Source: Corallium rubrum (lineage: Eukaryota > Cnidaria > Anthozoa > Scleralcyonacea > Coralliidae). From it: a stretch of DNA of 64,000 nucleotides. Within the stretch, counting starts at the first letter, position 1. Each line of letters opens with the position of its first letter. A program made the translations under genes and the position numbers. The stretch covers positions 3,543,604 to 3,607,603 of the forward strand of contig OZ036010.1 in NCBI GenBank assembly GCA_964035015.1, given 5' to 3'. Below the pieces are notes generated by a model. It did no database searches. It had not been told where the DNA came from and saw nothing but the letters and a program-made list of their open reading frames with translations. Positions 55,384 to 64,000 of the stretch are shown here, in pieces.

Positions 55384-55599
55384 TTTAAAGTGGCTATGAA
55401 ACGAAAATTAGAATTTATTAAATTTGCCACTTAACGTGTGGCAGGAGAGAGGAACAGAACTTTCGTCCCAATTGACGCCAAACTCCTATGTGTAGACAAC
55501 TAAGACCTAGGTGTTGATTTTACGGAGGGAGGAAAAACGGAGAACCCGGCGAAAAACCTTCGGAGCACAGGAGAGACCAACTAAACTCTACTCACATAA

Positions 55600-55728
55600 G
55601 TCCCAAGCTGGCGGAGTACGGGGTTATTCCCAAACGGTCACCCATCCAAGTACTAACCCCGTCCGACCGGGCTTAACTATTGGTGAGAGGCAGCGCCCTA
55701 ACAGCACACGCCACCCGTGCTCCCCCAT
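55600..55728 (-). repeat. 5S rRNA-like sequence
   Basis: Minus strand: TAGTTAAGCCCGGTCGGAC, then GGTTAGTACTTGGATGGGTG, ACCG and TTTGGGAATA follow 5S rRNA closely in the internal control region and 3' part. The 5' end diverges, so pseudogene or 5S-derived repeat. Confidence 0.6.
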
Positions 55729-55929
55729 TTGAAAGAACACTTAAAATGATAGAGTAACATCTTTTTGTAATATCTCGTTCTTGAGATATTTCAGTTTGTT
55801 TGATATACAAACAAGACGCCCGCTAGGCGTGAACTCGGGCTACTGTGGGCTGGCGCCTTGCAAAATAATATAACAACAGCAGTGCTGTTTGGAGTTAATG
55901 GTTGAATTTGATGCAACTTTCAGTCAATT

Positions 55930-56486
55930 GACTGTGAGTATACTGGTGTACCAAAACATTGATTTGGCAGCCATACCGGTCTGCCAAAACATTGAAATGG
56001 TGGCGAATCAGCCATATTGGTGTACCAAAACAATGAAATAGTGGCAATACTGGTGTACCAAAACATCTAAATGGTGTCCATAATGGTGTACCAAAACAAT
56101 GAAATAGTGTGGCCATACCGGTGTACCAAAACAATTAAATGGTGGCCATATTGGTGTACCAAAACAATGAAATAGTGTGGCCATACTGGTCTACCAAAAC
56201 AACGAAATAGTGGCCATACTGGTGTACCAAAACAATGAAATAGCAGCCATACTGGTGTACCAAAACAATGAAATAGTGGCCATATTGGTGTACCAAAACA
56301 ATGAAATGGTGGCCATATTGGTGTACCAAAACAATGAAATGGTGGCCATACTGGTGTACCAAAACAATGAAATGGTGGCCATATTGGTGTACGAAAACAA
56401 TGAAATAGTGGCCATATTGGTGTACCAAAACAATAAAATGGTGGCCATATTGGTGTACCAAAACAATGAAATGGCAGCCATACTGG
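55930..56486. repeat. 33-bp tandem array, left part
   Basis: About 16 units of TGGTGTACCAAAACAATGAA plus ATGGTGGCCATAT. Being 33 bp it keeps an 11-residue periodic frame on both strands, which is not a gene. It resumes at 57473. Confidence 0.9.
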
Positions 56487-57472
56487 GTCGGCACTAGATC
56501 ATGGTCGAGATACGGACAAATATGCGCCTGCTAGCTTTCAGTACAGCGGAGAACCTGCACAACAATAACACTCAAGTCCTGTTCTGATTGAAAGAACGAA
56601 CTAACATTTTGAAAATTTGAAAATATATATTATTAATTGAATTTTTGGAGATATGCTCAGTGCTATTTTACAGAGGATTTCACATAACGTTTGCCAAATG
56701 TGTTCCGAAGTTCGTTCGTTATTTTTTAAGTGCGAGATTGCGAAGTTCGTTGTTCACGGCATCATTTCAATGTTCCCTGTTGGACGTATAGACTCAGTAC
56801 ATATTCGAATAACAACGGGTCTTAATACTTTCGGTAGACAAAACCTATAGTGCTGGATTCGGCAGATTCAAGCGATCATTTTGATATAAAATTTATTTAA
56901 ATCGGGCAAACAGAAAATATTGAAACATGTTTTGAAACACACGTCTCCCAATGTAAGTACGACACACATTGTCATGGTTTACTTTTATATTCATCGAATT
57001 CTGCCAGAATATCATCTTTAGAATTACACATCGCGGGAAAAGAATGATTCGAACGCCTTTGAATCCAGAGCTATGTCACAGAATAGTAATACAACCAGAA
57101 GTCCAACTCGCGTCGGAACCTTTGAAGTTTATGTCCTCGCGCATGTCGCCTCGCGCATCTAGATTCCTCGCCATCCTACGCCATCCTACGCCATCCTGGC
57201 AAGTTCCCCCGGCAGTTTGGTCCTTCAAAAGAAGGTTAAAACTGCCGGGGGAACTTGCCAGGATGGCGTAGGATGGCGTAGAATGGCGTCGGATGGCGTA
57301 AAATATCGCGCCTGCGCATTGAAGAAATGCGGACAAGTTTTCACTTGAGTTGGACTTCTGGTTGTATTACTATTCTGTGGCTATGTTATGGTAATGAAGC
57401 GCAGGTTCTCCGCTGTATTAAAAGCTAGCAGGCGCATATTTGTCCGTATCTCGACCATGATCTAGTGCCGAC
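56487..57472. mobile_element. 986-bp element inserted in the 33-bp array, with inner fold-back
   Basis: Ends GTCGGCACTAGATCATGG and inverse, arms ~70 bp (to CTAGCTTT...). Inside, 57071-57384 is a second palindrome with CAGAATAGTAATACAACCAG arms and a CGCCATCCTACGCCATCC / GGATGGCGTAGGATGGCG core. Confidence 0.75.
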
Positions 57473-57535
57473 CGCCATCGCCATACTGGTGTACTTAAAC
57501 ATTGAAATGGTGGCTATATTGGTGTACCCAAACAA
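57473..57535. repeat. 33-bp tandem array, right remnant
   Basis: CATACTGGTGTACTTAAACA and a second degenerate unit continue the array after the inserted element. Confidence 0.7.
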
Positions 57536-57889
57536 TAATACACACTTGATGAAAGTAATGTATAAACTGTTGAATAACATCGACTTTTATTTGCAAGACA
57601 TCAGTACAATAAATCAATAATAAACAATACAAGCAAAAATGAAGCAAACCACAAATATTAATACAGTTTAAACCTCAATACATTTAAGTTACATACAGCA
57701 TTCACAGACACAATTCAGTTCGGCTAAATGTCAACCTCGAATCGATGAAGATGTAAAACATAGCATGTTTACCTTTCACTTGCAAGTTGGCTTTATCAAC
57801 TTTCTTTGTTCTTTGATTTGCAGCACTTGAGCAACATTCTTCAATAACACATATGTATAAAATTGATCGAGAACACATTGATCGAGAGT

Positions 57890-58215
57890 TGATCGATTTG
57901 AGTACTACACCGTTTCAGCGTACGGTTATCGAGATCGCCGACCAACCCAGGTCTACTATGATCTACTGTAAGCATTGTGAGCGTGTTTATCATTAAAAAA
58001 CAAATTCACTTCGAACAACACAACCAAAGGCGTCAGAAGAAAAAACTCGCTACTCCTGCATGAAAATCCGCCATGATGAAACATCAGCATTTGAGCTGTG
58101 ACGTCATGCCTGCAGTTTCGCAAAGCCTGTTGGGGCAATATCGCGACCCCAAAAAAACAAAAAAATAAATAAAAAAAATAACACGACCGAAACCTAGACT
58201 CGGCTACCTGCGGTA
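57890..58215. repeat. Dispersed duplicate, copy 1
   Basis: About 300 bp nearly identical to 59395-59690 in the same orientation (GTAAGCATTGTGAGCGTG, CACTTCGAACAACACAACC). A related pair is 56820-56950 and 58785-58920 (GACAAAACCTATAGTGCTG). Confidence 0.7.
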
Positions 58216-59394
58216 GCCCGAGTAACTAGGAGTTCTTTATATCAGAATGACAGAAGTGAAATGCTGCCTGACGACTGACACAGGAGCAGTGGATACGAGC
58301 TTGCCCGTAGAAATGTTCAGGATTACGTAATATTAAAATAACATACGGTAATCATATGGCGCGTTTATAATGTCAAAATTCAATGTGACCATTTGAACGC
58401 CATACATCTAATTCGAACAACATTCACTTGAAACGAGCAAGCCTCGCGACTATAATTTTTCCATTCAAGCGACACGTTTGCCTAATCGAACTTCACGTTT
58501 TGTAATATTTGCGGCTGACTAATCGAGCGGTCATATTTCAAATCGAACTAACGAACGGGAATGCGGGATCAACGTTGTCAAAAACATTGAGGTTAATTAT
58601 TGAGACGCTGTATTCTCATAATTCGTTACAGCATAATTTTATGTTTATAAAGCAATCTTAATTCACCATCTATTCATCTATTGCTCCACATGCGTCGAAC
58701 GCATTTATATAATAAAGTACTGGAGCCGTCGAGGACGATTACAAACAAGGTAGAAGCCCGTTTAGCCGAATAATTAAACGATCTTAACCGACTTTCAGTA
58801 GACAAAACCTATAGTGCTGAATTCGGCAGATTCAAACGATGGTTCCGATATAGAATTCATGTAAATCGTACCAACTGAACAGAAATATATAGGTTTTGAA
58901 ACACATTTCCAAATCTTCATGGATAAACTCACAAATATTTACTAAATAAGACGCCTGCTTAGGCGTTCACTCGGGCTACTGATATTAAAGCGCTAGCGAT
59001 TGCTGGAACCTTGGCATACCCGTGTACAGAACAGCGCGCATATAATAAACCGTTTGGTAATGATATAAGTTTTGGACGCAATGTAGTTATGCAATGTAGA
59101 ACCGCACTGAGACCTTGAAAGCTGTTGATTGTACGGTGAGACGTCCTTTTAATTTTCAATTTGCGAGTATTAAATGACAAATCGAAGTATCGAACGATCG
59201 ATTTAAAAGCGTTCGCTGATGCATGTATTTGCCTTTGGCCAAAGTGTTGGTAGGTTTTCCAAGTAAGTTGCTTATATGGTTGATCAGCGATGCGCTTGAC
59301 ACAACCACAAAATAGGCATGACTTCATCGACCAATTTCAGTCGAAGTGATCGCAGATTCGAAGCGTAAGCAAAGTTTGAACGAGTACTAACGCA
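58216..59394. other. No gene recognised
   Basis: A 123-codon frame on the minus strand (58959-59327) has no family I know and overlaps repeated sequence (GACGCCTGCTTAGGCGT, also near 55815). Confidence 0.4.
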
Positions 59395-59690
59395 TTTTCA
59401 GCGTACGATTATGGAGATCGCGAACCAACCCATGTCTACTATAGTCTACTGTAAGCATTGTGAGCGTGTTTATCATTAAAACACAAATTCACTTCGAACA
59501 ACACAACCAAAGGCGTCAGGAGAAGAAAAAACTCGTCACTCCTGCTTAAAAATCCGCCATGAGAAGTCAGCAGCATTTGAGCAGTGACGTCATAACTCCC
59601 GTCTACCGACACAAATAAAATTAAAAAAAAATAATAACAGAGCCGAAACCTAGACTCGTCCGACCACAGGTCGCCCGAGTAATTAAACAT
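59395..59690. repeat. Dispersed duplicate, copy 2
   Basis: Same orientation as 57890-58215, starting-point offset about 1.5 kb. Small indels. Confidence 0.7.
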
Positions 59691-60850
59691 TTTGACGTCA
59701 CATGTTCATAATGAGTTATTGAAAAAAGTTATACATCTTTGCTATTATCAAACTACTAAAAATACATGAACGCAACAACCCCTCGCCCGCTTTATACGCA
59801 TTTTTTAACCTCCCTTCTTCCCCCCCCCCCCCCCCCTCTAATTTCTGTTTTTGTTGTATTAATGAACACTTGCACAGATCAGAAAACATCCAGAAAATTA
59901 GCTAGGTTCATCTGTAGTCGTGTATTATTTCTATGGTATTGACACACCGAAAGGACATGCAATGTCAATATTAAAAAAAAACCAACAAAACGAGATGAAC
60001 CAAATGACAAATTTTCATTCAAAAATATATATAAACAGTGGCCAAGAAAAGACACAAATCACACAATGTCAACGTCCTAGCGTTGAAAGACAATTCTGGA
60101 CAATATATTATTTATATTAATTTTCATTTTCAAGATTTCTTCTGTTTTAACTCAGCTAAACTGTTTAATACGAATCTCCTACCGTTAAACTTTCTTCTGC
60201 TTTTGTGACCACAAACACTGCCAATTCAGTCTACTCTTTTCGGATTGCTTTTCTCGTTCGTGGTTTCTTACTTTTTTCGTTGTTGACACATAAATATGAC
60301 AAGGCATCATTCAGTTCTCTTCATGATCTAAAAAGCCGTTTGTTTCAAAATTTCTTCATCGTTCCCTCTCGAGTTATGTAGAATACACCAGAGCAAAATT
60401 CTTTACCGGCTTTGAACAGTTTCAGGACACATCCTTCTTCTTTCAGTCACATTTCGTTCGGCATCGTTTTCTGTCTTTATCGTATTAGTTTTTTCCAGTG
60501 GTTTTAAGTCGTATTTATTGTTGTCTTTTTCTCGCTGCCACATCTCTTGTTAGCCTTCTTTCCTTGGTCTTTTTTCATAGTAATATTAATGTACATTTTA
60601 GCTGAAACCATTTTTTTCTGGCAAAGATTTCTTTCGTCATGATCGTTGAAAAACTATTTTGTAATCCAATTATAAATTATAATTTGCTGACGTAAATTTA
60701 AATAATTTGAATAATTTAACGGATTAGTTACCAGTGCCCTGCTATTCGAACTGCGCAAGTTGTGGATTTGATAACATATATATATAGATATATATATATA
60801 TAAACATCTCGCAGAATTTCTTTCCCACTTGCGTGTAATTTCGCGTGTAC
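59691..60850. other. No gene recognised
   Basis: Poly-C at 59820-59836, short TA runs at 60775-60802. No coding signal. Confidence 0.45.
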
Positions 60851-60906
60851 TACACGCGTGTAAAATGGACTCCACGCGGCCTTCGGCCCGTCGCCCGGCT
60901 CGGGGA
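60851..60906 (+). pseudogene. Deleted 5' fragment of the GDG/GGDYK-family gene
   Basis: ACACGCGTGTAAAATGGACTCCACGC matches the region around the start codon at 15057. It then jumps to GGCCTTCGGCCC and GCCCGGCTCGGGG, the codons for AFGPYARLG, with about 35 bases lost. Homology ends after GGGGA. Confidence 0.7.
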
Positions 60907-60999
60907 AAATAATTCGAAGGAAGCATGTGCGTTTGTGTAGATTTTCCAGTGATTATATTTGACAATAGCAAACATATATAACTTTTTTCGATAACTTAT

Positions 61000-61170
61000 T
61001 ATGCACGCGTGACGTCAAAATGTTTAATTTGCATATCACACAAACTGACTGAAATATCTCAAGAACGAAGCAAGGAAACGAAAAACTGTAAAAAATGTTA
61101 CTCCATCAGTTTAAGTGTTCTTTCAAATAAGACAAACTTAATTTTCGTTTCATACGAAACCGGAAACGAT
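61000..61170. repeat. Copy of the GAAATATCTCAAGAAC repeat
   Basis: Shares GACGTCAAAATGTTTAATTT, GCATATCA and AGGAAACGAAAAACTG with 47500-47850; GACGTCA words also at 59695. Confidence 0.55.
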
Positions 61171-61338
61171 GTTTGCACAACTTGCTACCTAATGGGTGGT
61201 CCACATGGTTAAAATTAGACACTACTGAACTTAAGTGCCATTACACTATTGTTTAATTGCAGCAATAGCTGATCGTGGCCATGTGGGACCACCCGCTAGG
61301 TACATTAGCCGCTTATAAGTGTATAATTACCATATATT

Positions 61339-61938
61339 ACCAGGGTTAAGTCACGTTGGCCTGAAAAACAGAGAAAAATCTTCTCGACGTTTCGAGCGAA
61401 GGCCCTTCGTCAGGAGAAATTAGTAAACAACTCGCATGTGGTCACGCGTATTTATAGCAGAGCTACAATGGGAATCACGTGAACACATGTAAGCCAATAA
61501 AAACAGTAAACAAATAAACTAATATGTAATTTTAGCCTGTGTGCAGGTGCTGACCCAATTTGTGGGTCAGCTACCTGCAAATAGGCAAAGAAACAGGTTA
61601 TAAATCACTATTTACACCACCATATTCCACACGTTTTCCTTAACCTTTTCCTGATGACGTAAATAGTGATTTATAACCTGTTTCTTTGCCTATTTGCAGG
61701 TAGCTGACCCACAAATTGGGTCAGCACCTGCACACAGGCTAAAATTACATATTAATTTATTTGTTTACTTTGATTTTATTGGCTTACATGTGTTCACGTG
61801 ATTCCCATTGTAGCTCTGCTATAAATACGCGTGACCACATGTGAGTTGTTTACTAATTTCTCCTGACGAAGGGCCTTCGCTCGAAACGTCGAGAAGATTT
61901 TTCTCTGTTTTTCAGGCCAACGTGACTTAACCCTGGTA
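61339..61938. mobile_element. 600-bp fold-back element, arms ~280 bp
   Basis: 61339-61615 and 61659-61938 are close inverted copies with a 43-bp loop. The arms carry CGACGTTTCGAGCGAAGGCC and GTGCAGGTGCTGACCC. No frame. Confidence 0.9.
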
Positions 61939-62112
61939 ATATTTGGATTTCAACCGTGGCCGACGCTGTCCTAGAAGCCTTTAACTATAATTACCATAGC
62001 AAGTTGTACAAACATCGTTTCCAGTTTTGTAACATCGTTTTTAAGTTTCTTATCCAGTTCCCCTTCCATTATCTATATGACTAAACATGCATCGCTCACA
62101 TTTTTCAAGACA

Positions 62113-62876
62113 ATAGACCACATTCATAATGGCCACCACTTTAAATATTCTTTTATGTGCATATGAATGAGTCTTTTGGGCCTCGTTATGAAGCTTCTTA
62201 AAGATTCTTTTGTACAGTATTGCAGATAGATTTATTCTGTCATTGCCATTTAGATCATTGCCATTAATTCGGTCATTGCCATTTAGATCCGACATCACCT
62301 ATCAGGATAGACTCGTAAAATCTACCTCTGTCCTACTGGCAAGAGTACCTTGACTTAGTATACCTCTTTAAACGTTTATGTATTGCAAGTGACCCTTACA
62401 TTTCTGTTAAGTCCTCTAACCGTGTAACCAGGCGCTCTAACCAAAAAATGAAATTATTTTAAATATTCCTAAAGTAAACACTCTAACTTTTCAAAACAGC
62501 TTTTATTGTAGAGCAACGCGAATTTTCAACTCCTTGCCATCACATTTGCGAAATGTCAACCTCTCTACTAGTCAATTTAAATCTAAACTATTAGAATACT
62601 ACCAACACGCAACGGAACACGTATACAATGTTGAAACTCCACAAACTTTTAAAACCGTCTGTGTAAAATGTCACTCGTGCCGTCCTCTGTCCGGTCTTCT
62701 TGTAAAATGTGCTGTTAATTTATGTATATTCACGAGTCTTAGGTGAGAAGTTACTTTTAATATTTATGTTTTAATGTTTTTCATATAAATGTTGTATTTG
62801 GGGGATCCCATACTAGTAATGGAGCCACAAGCTCTGTGGGACTTCCCTGCCATTTTCGCAAAGCTTGTAAATAAAA

Positions 62877-62923
<47 letters not shown>

Positions 62924-63012
62924 AATACACAAATGAGGTCAGAAAGGCTTATTAAGATGCACATAGAAGAAAAAGAATATTCAAATTATTCACTATTATG
63001 AAAGTGGTCTAT
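62113..63012. mobile_element. MITE copy 2 (ATAGACCACnTTCATAAT ends), split by a LINE
   Basis: The left half to about 62215 and right half from about 62928 correspond to the 169-bp element at 28562-28730. Confidence 0.75.
62216..62927 (+). mobile_element. 5'-truncated LINE with (TAAA)n tail
   Basis: C-terminal LINE protein traces: YLDLVYLFKRL near 62350, then FYCRATRIFNSLPSHLRN and FKSKLLEYY (62500-62610), with frame breaks. The 3' untranslated part ends at (TAAA)n 62868-62927. Inserted in the MITE around it. Confidence 0.75.
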
Positions 63013-63145
63013 TTAGATAATACATAATGAGAGAAAACACTTGTCTGCATACCAACTCCAAAATAATGTTTTTTCTTTTGTGCATTCTGTATTGTAAAGC
63101 ATTGCTTCCTTTTGTCTAGTAAATCGTCTTGCTGAAAAGAAAAGA

Positions 63146-63257
<112 letters not shown>

Positions 63258-64000
63258 AAAAAGACATTTATAAGTTTGCCCACATGAAGGGAACTGCGGG
63301 AATATGTAGAGATGTGTACAATCTCGTATCCATAGCCTTCGCCAGCACGCAAACGAAGGTTCTGCAGGGCTTAATGTGACCGGTCAAATTTGTACCACGC
63401 CGGTCATTTTGACCAGTCATATTACTTGCAATTAATTTTATTACTTCCCTTTGAAGGAACTTAAAATGATTGTTGTTGTGCTATTGTAGACCTGTTTTAT
63501 AATGTCTGATATATATTGAAGTGAACTATGCATGCATTTCCTTTTTATGACAAACGTTCATATCAGTACTAGCTTATATGTACAGCGTAGAATATACTTT
63601 ACATGTTTTTTTGTTGTGTTGTGTTGTGTTGTGTTGTGTTGTGTTGTGTTGTGTTGTGTTGTGTTGTGTTGTGTTGTGTTGTGTTGTGTTTGTTTTAGTT
63701 GGGGTATTTTTGGGTTGTTTTTTTTGTTGTTGTTTGTTTGTTTGTTGTTGTTGTTGTTTGTTTGTTTGTTTGTTTGAGGGGTATTTTTTTTTTTGGGAGG
63801 GGGGGGGGGGGGAGGGGGGGAGGCGTCATGAAATTCGACCGGTCAAAAATCGCCTGACTGGTCACAATAGACCTTTTCGATAATTACGTCACGCTGCATG
63901 AAAACGAGGCTCCCAGGCCAAAGTTTCACAATTTTGATTATCATAGTAAACCCGTCATATCTGTTTATGGACGAAGATGGTTAATAACGTCCAAACTATA
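63258..64000. repeat. Simple repeats, no gene
   Basis: (GTGTT)n at 63614-63690, TTTG/TTG runs at 63718-63776, poly-G at 63796-63820. Short inverted GACCGGTCA words near 63378 and 63836. Confidence 0.8.

Noticed and set aside
55895-56497. CRISPR-like regular repeats
   Set aside because: Direct 33-bp tandem units with no unique spacers, in a eukaryotic genome.
58959-59327. 122-codon minus-strand frame as a gene
   Set aside because: Overlaps dispersed repeats and shows no known domain.

Overview
The window is eukaryotic and metazoan, most likely from a cnidarian (probably an anthozoan). The DNA is AT-rich, exons are short with GT..AG introns, and CR1/L2-type LINEs, palindromic MITEs and tandem repeats are dense. 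One protein family (GDG / GGDYK / DELHLMLR motifs) is one I remember as multi-copy in coral and anemone gene sets. The host assignment is inference; no search was possible.

Layout. 1-15.06 kb: a minus-strand multi-copy family gene whose first large exon is split by a 12.6-kb DNA transposon (1949-14543). The transposon has ~1.4-kb terminal inverted repeats (TIRs), an 8-bp target duplication and two divergently transcribed gene blocks. The leftward block is a four-exon DUF3987-like gene, interrupted by a CR1/L2-like LINE. The rightward block encodes a DDE-type transposase joined to an OTU protease and a CXC zinc-binding region. 15-30 kb: no confident gene; MITEs, long hairpins, an inverted pair of an exon-bearing repeat, and a 1.3-kb CA-rich satellite. 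30.6-46.45 kb: a complete 12-exon minus-strand Elongin A (ELOA) gene, start codon to stop codon, with matching splice phases and ETS-like sites upstream. Five of its eleven introns are mostly tandem repeat and a sixth is a nested palindrome. 46.6-64 kb: no confident host gene; fold-back elements, SINE and 5S-like pieces, two truncated LINEs, a 33-bp array interrupted by an insertion, and simple repeats.

How it fits together. The 12.6-kb element carries everything expected of an autonomous cut-and-paste transposon plus two unusual cargo domains (OTU protease, DUF3987). Removing it together with one copy of the 8-bp duplication rejoins the host exon in frame, so the ends are well defined and the insertion looks young. 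Its present reading frames contain several single-base breaks, mostly at or near homopolymers. One such break also occurs in the otherwise intact ELOA gene, so some may be assembly errors rather than decay.
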